Counted from the first letter of the stretch, positions 52,428-61,240 are shown. The stretch: DNA of 64,000 nucleotides from Bdellovibrionales bacterium (GCA_018646675.1 JABGUH010000010.1:1-64000); one strand, 5' to 3'. Notes: generated by a model not told the origin, from the sequence alone. Program-made: numbers and translations.

Positions 52428-53336
52428 TTAGTTAGCAGCAGATTTAGAGTTTAAAAAATCAAGAACCAGTGGAATCAGCTGCTCTTTGCCATCTTCCTGG
52501 ACGTAGTGGCCACAGTTGGCCAGTAGGTGAGTCTGGGCGTGAGGTAGAATCTCCATCCAACGGGCCAGAAAATTATTGGTAAAACAGAAATCATCCTCCC
52601 CCCAGACTAGTTGAGTAGGGATCGGTTTAATTATATGGAGCCGCTGCTCGATTTTACGTAACAAAGGATATGATGGATGGGAGCTACTCATGGGAATATC
52701 TTCGACAAAGCGAGCGATTGCTATTCGGTCATGGGCCGATCGATATGGATAGAGATAGCCTGCTCGTACTAATGAGCTTAACGGCAGATCAGTCGCCATC
52801 CAGCTGGCCGGCCAGGCAAAGGCATTTAACCAGCGAATCAAGAGACTGCCCAAAAATGGCGTACGTAAAACGTTAATTCTCCAAGGTATCTCATCCATGG
52901 GAAAGGCGGCACTATTTAAAACTGTCATACTGGTAATTTTATCTGGCATCGAGGTGACGATACCGCTACCGATCGCTCCTCCCCAGTCGTGAACGATAAT
53001 TGAGAGTTGATCCAATTCAAGATGGTTGATCAGACCTTTTAGATTGCTAATATGATTCTCTAAGCAGTAGTGGTAGTCTTGGGGCTTATCAGATAGGCCA
53101 CACCCTAAGTGGTCGATGGCAATACAACGGTAGTTGTTCGCTAAGGCCAAAATTAAGTTACGATAGAGAAAGGACCAACTAGGATTGCCATGCACCATCA
53201 CGACAGTTCCGCGGGGAGGTTGTTCCCCGCCACTATAGTGATCGACATAGTGAATTTGGTGTTCACCGACAGAGAAGTAGTTCTCTTTAAAAGGGTACAT
53301 TTTTGTCAGTTCACTTTTAAAATCAGCTTTCACCAC
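52428..53336 (-). CDS. oleB: beta-lactone decarboxylase, alpha/beta hydrolase
   Basis: This 302-residue protein of the haloalkane-dehalogenase-like alpha/beta hydrolase group converts the beta-lactone to an alkene and CO2. Asp117 (VHDWGGAIG) is the nucleophile, the HGNPSWSF oxyanion segment is typical of the group, and NCGHYVQEDGKEQ carries the catalytic His. It is encoded with a 7-base overlap with oleA; the GTG at 53336 or the next GTG at 53333 is the start, with AGGAG inside the oleA end. If OleB were absent the product would be a beta-lactone; its presence favours an olefin end product. Confidence 0.9.
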   Translation of the reverse strand: MVKADFKSELTKMYPFKENYFSVGEHQIHYVDHYSGGEQPPRGTVVMVHGNPSWSFLYRNLILALANNYRCIAIDHLGCGLSDKPQDYHYCLENHISNLKGLINHLELDQLSIIVHDWGGAIGSGIVTSMPDKITSMTVLNSAAFPMDEIPWRINVLRTPFLGSLLIRWLNAFAWPASWMATDLPLSSLVRAGYLYPYRSAHDRIAIARFVEDIPMSSSHPSYPLLRKIEQRLHIIKPIPTQLVWGEDDFCFTNNFLARWMEILPHAQTHLLANCGHYVQEDGKEQLIPLVLDFLNSKSAAN

Positions 53337-54361
53337 AGAACTCCTAGCATGGTAGAGCTTAGTCCGCTCCCAATACCTAATAGGGCAACCTTATCGCCCC
53401 TTTGAATCTGATTCTGTTCTGCCAACATCGCCAGTGTGATTGGCAGGGCCGCTGAACCGGTATTACCCAAGGTCTCAAAGGTATCAAAGGTTGGGCACTG
53501 CTTAAGTTTTAATCGATCTAGCATCTGCTCTTTATGCTCCTTACCTACCTGATGTCCAACTACCCAGTTAGGGGAGTTGCTATCCCACTCCAGCTCTTGG
53601 CAACACTTGGCCCAACATCTCTCGGCCAGATTAATTCCAGCAATTAAAAGTTGTGAGGAGTCAGTTTCCATCATTAAAGATCCAGTATTACCATCTCCTT
53701 GACAGAGGTTGGAAGCTGAAGAGTCAGTCAGGTTTGCTCCTCCCAGTAGTTGATGACCTTCAGGATGATCCTCTACATGTCCGAGAATATAGGCAATCGC
53801 ACCAGAGCCAATCGTTAAGTTGGCAATATATTTTTTAACACTTTTTCTGGTAATCGTTGTGTCAGCTAAAAGAGTATTAATAGTCTCTTCCACTAATGGT
53901 CCACCATTTTCACCTGCTACCACCATGCCAGACCTTATCACCCCTTGTTCGATCATTCCTGCGACTATTGTCATGGCATTAAGGACTCCCAAACAGGCAT
54001 TACTTAGATCGAAGGTTTGACAGTTGGGACTGAGCCCTAGTTGTTGGTGAACGACTGAAGCGGTGGCCGGTTCCAAAAAATCACGACAGACCGAGGCATG
54101 AATTAATACTTCAATCTGCTCCGCTTTGATTGATGACTGTGCCAGACAGTGTTTGGCGGCAGTGGAGGCAATATCACTAGGGCGAACACTTCGAGGCCAG
54201 AGCTTGCGCTCTTTGATCCCAGTCATCAACTCCAGACGTCCCGAGGGGAGCCCCAGTCTTTGATAAAGGGGGGCCAGTTGTTGCTCAATCTGATCGGAGG
54301 TAACACTCTGTTCTGGCAGATGGTAGGCAAAGGACTCAATTACACTCTTTTGATACTTCAT
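53330..54361 (-). CDS. oleA: acyl-CoA head-to-head condensing enzyme (thiolase fold)
   Basis: This 343-residue KAS III-like enzyme condenses two long-chain acyl groups to a beta-keto acid. The Cys123-His270-Asn300 triad (SNACLG, VGHQVG, LGNTG) and Glu97 (LEPATA), the base specific to OleA, are present with spacing close to that of characterised OleA. The start ATG shares one base with the stop of the preceding flavoprotein gene (TAATG). OleA enzymes normally use acyl-CoA; the acyl carrier protein in this operon raises the possibility of acyl-ACP use. Confidence 0.92.
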   Translation of the reverse strand: MKYQKSVIESFAYHLPEQSVTSDQIEQQLAPLYQRLGLPSGRLELMTGIKERKLWPRSVRPSDIASTAAKHCLAQSSIKAEQIEVLIHASVCRDFLEPATASVVHQQLGLSPNCQTFDLSNACLGVLNAMTIVAGMIEQGVIRSGMVVAGENGGPLVEETINTLLADTTITRKSVKKYIANLTIGSGAIAYILGHVEDHPEGHQLLGGANLTDSSASNLCQGDGNTGSLMMETDSSQLLIAGINLAERCWAKCCQELEWDSNSPNWVVGHQVGKEHKEQMLDRLKLKQCPTFDTFETLGNTGSAALPITLAMLAEQNQIQRGDKVALLGIGSGLSSTMLGVLW

Positions 54362-55770
54362 TAGTCCCTGCTTATACCATGAAGGTTGGCGATTGAGATA
54401 CCACTAAGCAGACTGCCCACAATTCCCAAAAATCCCTGATCTGTTCCAGTTAGGAAGAGACCAGCAAGTTCAGTTGTGCCATCACGCCACTTATCTGGCG
54501 AGCCATAGACTGCTCCACCAATGTGGCCGGTATAGCGTTCAATGGTCATGGGAGTAAAGGTATCAGTAAAAATAGGAGTGGCACTAAAATTGGGGGCCAC
54601 CTGTTTAATAGTGGCCAGCGCTGCCATCTTTACCTGCTCTTTGGCATTAAGATAGTCATTTTTGGAGAGTTTACTCCACAGTTGGTAGTTGGCAATAAAG
54701 GTAATTCGGATTACTCCCTCTGGCCCATCGTCTTGTTCAAAGTTGTTCGGGAAGCAGACGACAGCACTACTCGGATCAAACAGGGTAGCTGGACAGTGAT
54801 ATTGAAACTTGGGACGATCATTATAAAAAATAATAGTCTGGTCTGCACCACTATCCGATGGCCTCTGCTCAAAGTGAAAAATAGTCTCAACAAAGCTTAG
54901 GGCACCTGGACGGGAACGAAGTGGTAGATCTGCCAGTTGTTCACTCTCCAAAGAGCCAATCGAGGAGTAGATTTTGTTGGCCAAGATAACATCCTCTGAT
55001 TGTAACAAGACGCCAGTTACATGCTCCTCACTCTTTAAGATGGCCTGCACTTTAGTACGGTAGCGAATCTTCACTCCGAGAGAGTCTAGCCGATCGAGCA
55101 GCAGCTGAATGATGGTGCGGACTCCACCTTCCGGGCGCATAAAACCTTCGAGATAGATACTTTTAAACATGATCACAAACTGGGCCAGATCCATCTCATC
55201 CTGATTGGCACTTCCGTAGAGGAGTAGGGGAGTCATCAGCATATTTAATAAAAGTGGGTCAGTAATAATCTGACTTAGGTGTTGACTGGCGGGAATAAAT
55301 TGGTGGTTAAGATCAGTCTCATTAAAGTGGTCGACAAACTCCAGGAGTTGTTCAAAATTTTCCTTTTGATCAGGAAAGGTTTGGGCGATATCTGCTTGTA
55401 GCTTCTCTATTTGGTTAGAAAAGCAGAGCTTCTGATTTGGAAAATGAATTAGGGAGCTCTTTTGGGGCGAGAGTTTTAACTGACCGTAGCGCAGACGTAG
55501 CTGCTTTAGGATCTTCCCCAGCGGCTTTCCCTTTTGGCCCTGTTCCATAAAGTTGGTCATGGCATGAAGGCCGACATCCAACTTACGCTTGCCGCGTCGA
55601 TAGTAGGAGTTAAGGCCACCAGCGATAGAGTGTTGCTCTAAAACGGTCACACTCTGTCCGGCCATCGCCAGACGGATCGCTGCCGCAAGGCCAGACATGC
55701 CGGCCCCGATTACAATTGAATCAAAGTGCTCCTCTTGATTAGTTGAGGAATTTTGGTGAGAGATATTCAA
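54361..55770 (-). CDS. FAD-dependent CrtI/phytoene-desaturase-like oxidoreductase
   Basis: This 469-residue flavoprotein of the carotenoid-desaturase and isomerase group has a dinucleotide-binding motif near the N-terminus (VIGAGMSGLAAAIRLAMAG), YYRRGKRKLDVGLHAM and a C-terminal FAD motif (GLFLTGTDQGFLGIVGSLLSG). These enzymes desaturate, saturate or isomerise long hydrophobic chains. Encoded between an acyl carrier protein and oleA, it probably modifies the acyl chain before or after condensation (inference). No crtB or crtE is nearby, so carotenoid synthesis is less likely. The start is TTG 55770, inside the ACP gene (32-base overlap), without a good ribosome-binding site, so the true start is uncertain. 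Confidence 0.82.
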   Translation of the reverse strand: MNISHQNSSTNQEEHFDSIVIGAGMSGLAAAIRLAMAGQSVTVLEQHSIAGGLNSYYRRGKRKLDVGLHAMTNFMEQGQKGKPLGKILKQLRLRYGQLKLSPQKSSLIHFPNQKLCFSNQIEKLQADIAQTFPDQKENFEQLLEFVDHFNETDLNHQFIPASQHLSQIITDPLLLNMLMTPLLLYGSANQDEMDLAQFVIMFKSIYLEGFMRPEGGVRTIIQLLLDRLDSLGVKIRYRTKVQAILKSEEHVTGVLLQSEDVILANKIYSSIGSLESEQLADLPLRSRPGALSFVETIFHFEQRPSDSGADQTIIFYNDRPKFQYHCPATLFDPSSAVVCFPNNFEQDDGPEGVIRITFIANYQLWSKLSKNDYLNAKEQVKMAALATIKQVAPNFSATPIFTDTFTPMTIERYTGHIGGAVYGSPDKWRDGTTELAGLFLTGTDQGFLGIVGSLLSGISIANLHGISRD

Positions 55771-56017
55771 CGCAGGAGTTTAAACTTTCAAGTCGAGGAT
55801 AGTCTTCTTGAGGAACGACAATACTGTGACGTTTCTTCAGCTCCATCACAATGTCCAAAAAGTCCATGGAGTCTAGATCCATCTGATCCCGTAATGCCAC
55901 TTCATTTTTCAGACAGGAGATATCTTCATCGGGGGCGACTTCGGTGAGGATATCTACAACCACCTGCCGCACTTTGTTTGCCTCACTGCCTACAATTTCA
56001 CTATTTACACTGCTCAT
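55739..56017 (-). CDS. acyl carrier protein
   Basis: This 92-residue ACP has Ser50 in the LDSMDFL motif for the phosphopantetheine arm and the usual four-helix length with an acidic middle. It is not the housekeeping fatty-acid ACP by context: it lies six bases after a ketosynthase and before a CrtI-like enzyme in the ole operon. It likely carries the chain that is elongated or desaturated here. Confidence 0.9.
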   Translation of the reverse strand: MSSVNSEIVGSEANKVRQVVVDILTEVAPDEDISCLKNEVALRDQMDLDSMDFLDIVMELKKRHSIVVPQEDYPRLESLNSCVEYLSPKFLN

Positions 56018-56023
56018 AATACT

Positions 56024-57280
56024 TTACTCCTGATAGTTTTTTACAATTACAACTGAGTTTATTCCTAACATTCCAAATGAGTTATTTAAAATAATCTGGG
56101 TATTGTGTCTTTTCGGCTGTTGGTAGAGTAGGTTATCAATCTTACACTTGGGATCTAGATCGCTAATTCCTCTTGCCGGATGGATCATCCCATCGGTAAA
56201 GCTGGGAATATTACCGGCCAGTTCCAGCGCTCCAGCAGCTCCCATGGCGTGGCCAATAAAGCCCTTGGTAGCATTAATATAGGTATTGGGGCAATCACTA
56301 AAAACCTGCCGAATGGTTTCGGTCTCCTGGATATCACCAGCTGTAGTACCCGTGGCATGCATATTTACAATATCCACTTCTTCTGGGGCCAAGCCTGCTT
56401 TCTTTAGTGCTGCCAAGATACACTCTTCCTGCCGCTTGGGATTGGGGAGGACAAAGTCGGTGGCGTCAGAGTTGATATGGTGGCCAATAATCTCACCTAA
56501 GATGGTGGCCCCACGGGCCTTGGCACTCTCTAAGCGTTCAAGGGTATAGATTGCGCCCCCTTCTGAGACGACAATTCCATTACGATTAGTATCTAACGGG
56601 CGAGAGGCAAGAGTCGGATCACTGCTATTGCCTAGCGCCCCTTGGGCCTTAAAGGCGGCAAAAATACCGAAGGTGTGAACACTTTCAGACACTCCTCCGG
56701 CCAGGGCCAGATCCACCTCACCTAAACGTAGCATCTGGGCACCTTGAATCAGTCCCATATTTCCGGCGGCACAGGCGGCACCAATGGTGTAGTGGGGGCC
56801 GGTAATTTTAAGGCTTAAGGTCACCTCACCGGCAGGTGAGTTGGAGACAGTGCGAGGGTTATGGTGGTGAGACCATAAAGAGGTATCTAGATTGTTTTGA
56901 TAGAGTTGGTGAATCTCCTCTTCAGTCTCCACGTTACCATGTTCGGTGATTCCCAAGTAGACACCCACCTGAGAAGGATCAAGCTTGGTTAGATCGATTC
57001 CACCCATCTCTAGTGCCTGATGAGCACAGTAGATAGAGATCGCTCCGGCCCTAGTTCCTCGTCGCCGCATCTTTTTTGACTGGTACTTGTACTGATCGAA
57101 GCTACACGCTCCCAGGGCCACTTCTCCCATGTGGCGAATCTCTTGGTGAGTAATACCACTTTTACCCTCTAAAAGGGCGTTACGAAATTCTGCCAGATTA
57201 TTACCATTGGGAGCGGTTAAGCCGATACCGGTAATGACAATTCGTTGGTTATCAGACAGGGTACTCTCCGGCTTGCTCAC
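56024..57280 (-). CDS. beta-ketoacyl-ACP synthase (FabF/KAS II type)
   Basis: This 418-residue condensing enzyme has the Cys170-His308-His344 triad (AACAAG, NMHATGT, GFIGHAMGA) of elongating ketosynthases. The GTG at 57280 is chosen because AAGGAG lies seven bases upstream and it gives a GTGA overlap with the regulator stop; the open frame extends 13 residues further upstream without a ribosome-binding site. Together with the adjacent ACP it can extend a chain, a function not found in minimal oleABCD loci. Confidence 0.9.
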   Translation of the reverse strand: MSKPESTLSDNQRIVITGIGLTAPNGNNLAEFRNALLEGKSGITHQEIRHMGEVALGACSFDQYKYQSKKMRRRGTRAGAISIYCAHQALEMGGIDLTKLDPSQVGVYLGITEHGNVETEEEIHQLYQNNLDTSLWSHHHNPRTVSNSPAGEVTLSLKITGPHYTIGAACAAGNMGLIQGAQMLRLGEVDLALAGGVSESVHTFGIFAAFKAQGALGNSSDPTLASRPLDTNRNGIVVSEGGAIYTLERLESAKARGATILGEIIGHHINSDATDFVLPNPKRQEECILAALKKAGLAPEEVDIVNMHATGTTAGDIQETETIRQVFSDCPNTYINATKGFIGHAMGAAGALELAGNIPSFTDGMIHPARGISDLDPKCKIDNLLYQQPKRHNTQIILNNSFGMLGINSVVIVKNYQE

Positions 57281-57936
57281 TGCTCTACTCCTTGAGTGAG
57301 ACGTTCGAGCCCATCCCACAAACGACTTTTAACTTGATTCGTGATACTATCTTTTAATTTTATTCCACTTGAGAGCGCCGAAAGGGTCTCTGGCAGTGCA
57401 TCTGCCACCTTTCGATAGTAGTTATTCATACCATTTTGTCCTAACTGCATTACAAAGTTCATCACTGTTTCGGCCAGTAGGCAGGTGGTGATGATCGAGG
57501 TGAGGCGCTCCCGTCGAATAGCATGCTGATCATCATTGGGAGTGTTGGCATGGATTCTTTGAATTACTCGCTTAAATGATGAGACACTCTCCTGCTCTCG
57601 CTTGCGAAAGACTGATGAAACAATATTAAGAGCGTCTGGGGTAGTCTGGTGGAGGTGGCAGCGGGAGTTGATCCCATCTAACGTCTCGACTGCTCCGTAG
57701 AGGGAGAGGGTTTTTAAGGAGTTACTAACCGCCCCTTGAGAGAGTGAGAGTGTCTGCTGGATCTGTTGTGAAGAGAGGGGGGTGGTGGAGAGCACTAAAA
57801 GCCCGTAAATGGCACCATCCATTCGCTTGAAACCAAGGCGGTTAAAAAAAGATTCAAAGTGACGAATCTCGGCCATCAGCTCGGGGGGCAGTGGCCGGTC
57901 TATATTTTCAGAATCACTATATTTCAAATATTTCAT
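57277..57936 (-). CDS. GbsR/MarR-type transcriptional regulator
   Basis: This 219-residue regulator has a winged helix-turn-helix (about 40-95, LSSQQIQQTLSLSQGAVSNSL, LYGAVETLDG) after an N-terminal helix, and a long helical C-terminus, the layout of GbsR-type MarR relatives. It is the first gene of the ole operon and overlaps the ketosynthase by four bases. A perfect inverted repeat (57925-57950) covers its start, so autoregulation is likely. The ligand may be a fatty acid or other lipid (inference). The ATG at 57936 has no ribosome-binding site. Confidence 0.82.
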   Translation of the reverse strand: MKYLKYSDSENIDRPLPPELMAEIRHFESFFNRLGFKRMDGAIYGLLVLSTTPLSSQQIQQTLSLSQGAVSNSLKTLSLYGAVETLDGINSRCHLHQTTPDALNIVSSVFRKREQESVSSFKRVIQRIHANTPNDDQHAIRRERLTSIITTCLLAETVMNFVMQLGQNGMNNYYRKVADALPETLSALSSGIKLKDSITNQVKSRLWDGLERLTQGVEQ

Positions 57937-57950
57937 ATTTAAAATATTTG
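57925..57950 (-). promoter_or_regulatory. perfect inverted repeat over the GbsR-type gene start, operator candidate
   Basis: CAAATATTT (57925-57933) and AAATATTTG (57942-57950) are exact inverted copies with an 8-base spacer. The repeat overlaps the ATG at 57934-57936 and lies where a -10 region would fall for the TTGACA at 57968-57973 (minus strand). Binding of the encoded regulator here would shut off the whole operon. This is direct sequence symmetry; the function is inferred. Confidence 0.6.
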
Positions 57951-57973
57951 GACTTGTCGCTGCCGAATGTCAA
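57945..57973 (-). promoter_or_regulatory. possible promoter of the ole operon
   Basis: On the minus strand an exact TTGACA occupies 57973-57968. The expected -10 position (57950-57945 at 17 bases, or one base on at 18) holds CAAATA or AAATAT, poor -10 matches that fall within the inverted repeat. Transcription from here would start only a few bases before ATG 57936, giving a nearly leaderless message. That would be consistent with the missing ribosome-binding site. Confidence 0.3.
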
Positions 57974-58113
57974 GTAGTTATACTGTTTTTGCTTACTTAT
58001 TTGAGGGAGATATCTACTTGTCAGCAATATGAAAGTCGTAGTTTAATAATATTGAACTGTTAACTTAAGATGTTGAGTGGACTACTTCACTTTTAATTAT
58101 TTGGAGTCTGGTG

Positions 58114-58908
58114 ATGGATGGTATTGAGATATCCCTAGTTGGTGCTGTTTGGATGAAAGATGAGCAGTGGAGTTATGCCCGTTATAAGGGGGCACTGCTA
58201 GAGGAGCAGTTAGGTGCAATAAATGGCCTGTATGATCCTCAACGGATTTGGGAGATTCCTGATGCTCTCCAAAAAAAGGTGGATTTAGATGGGAGCCTTC
58301 TTCCATTTTTTGGTGATACGACTGTTTTTGAATTAAGTTCTCAGCAGGTGGCAGAGGTTGGAGAGCTGATCGATTTGTTGGAACCCATTAGCGAAAATTT
58401 GGCAACACCGCTGGATCGTCAGCAGTTGCATATGACACTACATGATCTGAATAACTCATCTTCACCTGAAGAGATTGCGACCCCCATCGCCAAAAGTAAG
58501 CACCAGGTGATAATTATTATGAAGTTGTTGAAGGAGTATCTAAAGGATAACCCAGATCATCGCTACATTAATATGGTCTCAACTAGGGCCTATCCTAGCT
58601 CGAACATTGCGGTGCTATTAGGGCTGATCCCTAAAAGCGAGCTAGATTTTCAACTTTTGATTAAACTTTATAACATCTTTGATTCAGCAGTGTATCTCGA
58701 CTACTGGTTACGTCCTCACATCACCCTTGCCTATTTTAAGCCTAGGGAGTTGCGTCAGGTTGAGATCGCCGGGCTGCGCAGTTGTTTAGATCAGATCAAT
58801 CAAAGAGAAGTGGAGATAAAATTAGATATTTTAGAGCTTGCTTATCAGCACTTCGATCATATGAATCAATATCAAACCAAGTTTTGTCCACGTACACTAA
58901 CAGAGTAG
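58114..58908 (+). CDS. 2H phosphoesterase / 2'-5' RNA ligase-like protein
   Basis: This 264-residue protein has two H-x-T-x motifs, H106-M-T108-L and H202-I-T204-L, the signature of the LigT-like 2H superfamily, which hydrolyses cyclic phosphodiesters or 2'-5' bonds. The unusual N-terminal 100 residues may be a separate substrate-recognition part. ATG 58114 has GGAG seven bases upstream; the GTG at 58111 is less well spaced. It is divergent from the ole regulator and convergent with the M48 peptidase (one base between stops). The substrate is unknown. Confidence 0.78.
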   Translation: MDGIEISLVGAVWMKDEQWSYARYKGALLEEQLGAINGLYDPQRIWEIPDALQKKVDLDGSLLPFFGDTTVFELSSQQVAEVGELIDLLEPISENLATPLDRQQLHMTLHDLNNSSSPEEIATPIAKSKHQVIIIMKLLKEYLKDNPDHRYINMVSTRAYPSSNIAVLLGLIPKSELDFQLLIKLYNIFDSAVYLDYWLRPHITLAYFKPRELRQVEIAGLRSCLDQINQREVEIKLDILELAYQHFDHMNQYQTKFCPRTLTE

Positions 58909-58909
58909 G

Positions 58910-59683
58910 TTACTGTTCGATCCTTTGGATCAAAGCCTTGATACGATCATTCGGATGAGGGTGGGTTGAAAGATAGAACGTCGCTCTTGCCATACCGGTA
59001 GTATTGCTATTTAGTCGCTTAAAGAGGGAGAGGGCCCCCTGGGTTGAACCATACTTTTTCTTTAAAATTCTTAAGGCATATAGATCTGCGGCCAACTCCT
59101 GTTCCCGGCCAAACTTCTTTTTAATTTGCTGTAAGATAGAAGTAACAATACTTTTGAGACTACTATCTCCTACGCCAATCGCCGCACTAAACGCCAGCAG
59201 AGTCAGACCGGCCCCCATTCCGCGCAGGTGATCCTTGTGATAGTAGTGTCCCAACTCATGGGCCAGAATCATGGTGATCTCCTGTTCAGACTCCATGGCA
59301 TCAACTATTGCGGAGTGAAGTAAAATAGTTCCGTCCGGGAAAGCAAAAGCATTCTCTTCGCTGGCATCAATAATTTTTAGTTTAAACTGCTGACCACGAA
59401 TATCTACCTGTTCCAGCAGTTGTCGAAAAATATCTTCAATCTCTTTTTGGCGCGGGTGGGGGTCAGCTTTAATCGTAGGAGTGGTGGAAGCGACGATCCC
59501 ATAAAGCTTGCTCTCCAACTCTGGTGAGAGGTGGTCGATAACAAAGTTTACAGAGGATGTGGCCAGATAGAAAACGATCGCTAAAACTGCGATACCTCCA
59601 ACCATATATAGCATGAAATCATGTAGTAGGTTGCTGCTACTGACATTTAGTTCATGCTCCAGTTTACGCTCTTGGTATTTCAT
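58910..59683 (-). CDS. M48-family metallopeptidase, membrane-anchored
   Basis: This 257-residue zinc peptidase has one N-terminal membrane helix (about 25-48) and the HELGH site (H142, E143, H146), with the third ligand in EQELAADLYAL. M48 enzymes of this type act in membrane or periplasmic protein quality control. It lies five bases after a YbjQ-family gene and probably forms a three-gene operon with both YbjQ genes. The C-terminal PHPNDRI segment is also typical of the family. Confidence 0.9.
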   Translation of the reverse strand: MKYQERKLEHELNVSSSNLLHDFMLYMVGGIAVLAIVFYLATSSVNFVIDHLSPELESKLYGIVASTTPTIKADPHPRQKEIEDIFRQLLEQVDIRGQQFKLKIIDASEENAFAFPDGTILLHSAIVDAMESEQEITMILAHELGHYYHKDHLRGMGAGLTLLAFSAAIGVGDSSLKSIVTSILQQIKKKFGREQELAADLYALRILKKKYGSTQGALSLFKRLNSNTTGMARATFYLSTHPHPNDRIKALIQRIEQ

Positions 59684-59688
59684 GGTGG

Positions 59689-60141
59689 TTACTTATAGTT
59701 AATTGCTGTGCCGTAGGCCAGTACTTCAATACTGCCAACCGTTCCTTTACGAGAGCTCTTGCTAATCGATGCTGTCTCCACTCTTACGTTGATGATCAAC
59801 TGAGCTTTAGGGGAACTCTGCTTCATTCTTAATATCGCCTCCCTTCGGGCACGATCTAGGAGTGACTCATACGGCTTAAGGCGTCCTCCAACTAAGTTGT
59901 AGAGTACCGCCATAAAGCGCTTGAAGTAGTCAATTGAGATAACAGTTGATCCGATCACTAGTTTTGATGTTTTGACTTCGATATTTGCTGGCACAGATTT
60001 AAAAGATACTGCCGGAACAGATTGATATTTTTTTTCTCGTCTACGGATTGAGTGGTAGTGGCGTCGCTCATTTACCGAACCCCAGAAGTATCCTAACATC
60101 AATAGTCCGGCAAAAAAACCTAACTGGATCAGCTCTTCCAC
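59689..60141 (-). CDS. membrane-anchored YbjQ-family protein
   Basis: This 150-residue protein has an N-terminal membrane helix (about 4-22) followed by a YbjQ/PF01906-type domain (about 55-150, GSTVISIDYFKRF, GGRLKPYESLL, ARREAILRM, SIEVLAYGTAI). It is an anchored paralogue of the neighbouring 104-residue protein, with which it shares a one-base overlap. The molecular function of the family is unknown; metal binding has been suggested but is not shown. Confidence 0.85.
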   Translation of the reverse strand: MEELIQLGFFAGLLMLGYFWGSVNERRHYHSIRRREKKYQSVPAVSFKSVPANIEVKTSKLVIGSTVISIDYFKRFMAVLYNLVGGRLKPYESLLDRARREAILRMKQSSPKAQLIINVRVETASISKSSRKGTVGSIEVLAYGTAINYK

Positions 60142-60455
60142 TACTCAACCTTGACGGCAGTTCCGTAACAGTAGAGCTCAGCAGCTCCTTGAGCTATACT
60201 GGAAGTCGAGAAGCGAATATTAACAATCGCATTGGCGCCGACCTTTTTCGCCTGCTCTTCCATGCGATTCATCGCTTCTTGGCGAGAGTCCTGCAACAGT
60301 TCACTGTAGCCAGTTAGCTCGCCGCCAATAATATTCTTTAGCCCGGCCATAAAGTCTCGGCCAATATGTTTGGCCCGAACAGTACTGCCGGCAACTAGAC
60401 CATAAAATTCGCGGATCTCTTTTCCTGGAATAGTCTCCGTATTTGAAAGTAGCAC
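60141..60455 (-). CDS. YbjQ-family protein
   Basis: This 104-residue soluble protein matches the YbjQ family over its full length (VAGSTVRAKHIGRDF, GGELTGYSELL, ANAIVNIRFSTSS, YCYGTAVKV). These proteins form small oligomeric beta-rich assemblies of unknown role. It is the first gene of the YbjQ-YbjQ-M48 operon. A GGAGTA-type ribosome-binding site lies before the ATG at 60455. Confidence 0.9.
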   Translation of the reverse strand: MLLSNTETIPGKEIREFYGLVAGSTVRAKHIGRDFMAGLKNIIGGELTGYSELLQDSRQEAMNRMEEQAKKVGANAIVNIRFSTSSIAQGAAELYCYGTAVKVE

Positions 60456-60499
60456 GATATACTCCTTAATAAACTACAGGTAGCATTGAGCAACAGCTG

Positions 60500-61240
60500 T
60501 TATTGAACTCCCAGACAGCTTTGGATCGCTTTTTTTAGATTCTTGTTCTTGGCGATCAAGGTGCCACGATTCTCTCCACCTGAAGGTCGGCAACCACCAT
60601 TGGTATGAATACCGACGATCTGATTGTTCTCTTCTAGGATAATTGCCGAACCAGAGTTCCCGCCACGAGTATCTGCACGGTGGTAGAGCAGAGAGCGAAA
60701 GGTACCCACGTCAGTGATCTCTCCTAGATTAATCTGCTGAGTGACATGATCAGTGCCATCACTGTCGACTCCATAGCCTATAATTTTGACAATTTGTCCC
60801 TTGGAGGGCTTTTTAGTCGCAACTTCATAGTGGCCATAGCGATCACCAGCATAGGCTCCAGTCTGTTTGTTGGGAAGAAGTTTAAAGACAGCATAGTCAC
60901 TACCAAAACGATTATTGTAGACAATAGAGTCCTGGTCAATTTGATAGATATCCTCTTCTCCAGGATGTTGAGCATCGAAGTTGATTGATCTGGGTACATT
61001 AAACTCTGCAAAGTGAAGAACGTTTTTACAGTGTCCTGCGGAGATGGCACATTGGCGACCAATCATGGTGAGGGTACAGCCACCGTTGTGGTCTATTTTC
61101 TTTACCGCTCGGCCAATTTTGGGGTCAGAACTCCAGACCCGGTCATCAGTATCACCACAGATGGTCTTCTCAAGAGCCACTGCTGGTACAGTTAACAAAA
61201 TTAGCAACAGGAGTAACAAAACAGTAGTCAACTTAGTCAT
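60500..61240 (-). CDS. secreted trypsin-like serine protease
   Basis: This 246-residue protein has a signal peptide (about 1-23, poly-Leu core, AVA/LEK cleavage region) and the chymotrypsin-fold triad His70 (SAGHC), Asp115 (GSDYAVF) and Ser196 (GGNSGSAI). Six cysteines could form disulfides in the periplasm or outside the cell. The family includes glutamyl-endopeptidase-like and V8-like enzymes; which one cannot be told. It lies 45 bases upstream of the YbjQ operon on the same strand and may be co-transcribed. Confidence 0.9.
   Translation of the reverse strand: MTKLTTVLLLLLLILLTVPAVALEKTICGDTDDRVWSSDPKIGRAVKKIDHNGGCTLTMIGRQCAISAGHCKNVLHFAEFNVPRSINFDAQHPGEEDIYQIDQDSIVYNNRFGSDYAVFKLLPNKQTGAYAGDRYGHYEVATKKPSKGQIVKIIGYGVDSDGTDHVTQQINLGEITDVGTFRSLLYHRADTRGGNSGSAIILEENNQIVGIHTNGGCRPSGGENRGTLIAKNKNLKKAIQSCLGVQ

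Noticed and set aside
54523-54900. 125-codon plus-strand open frame inside the CrtI-like gene
   Set aside because: Antisense to a conserved flavoprotein; no start signals.
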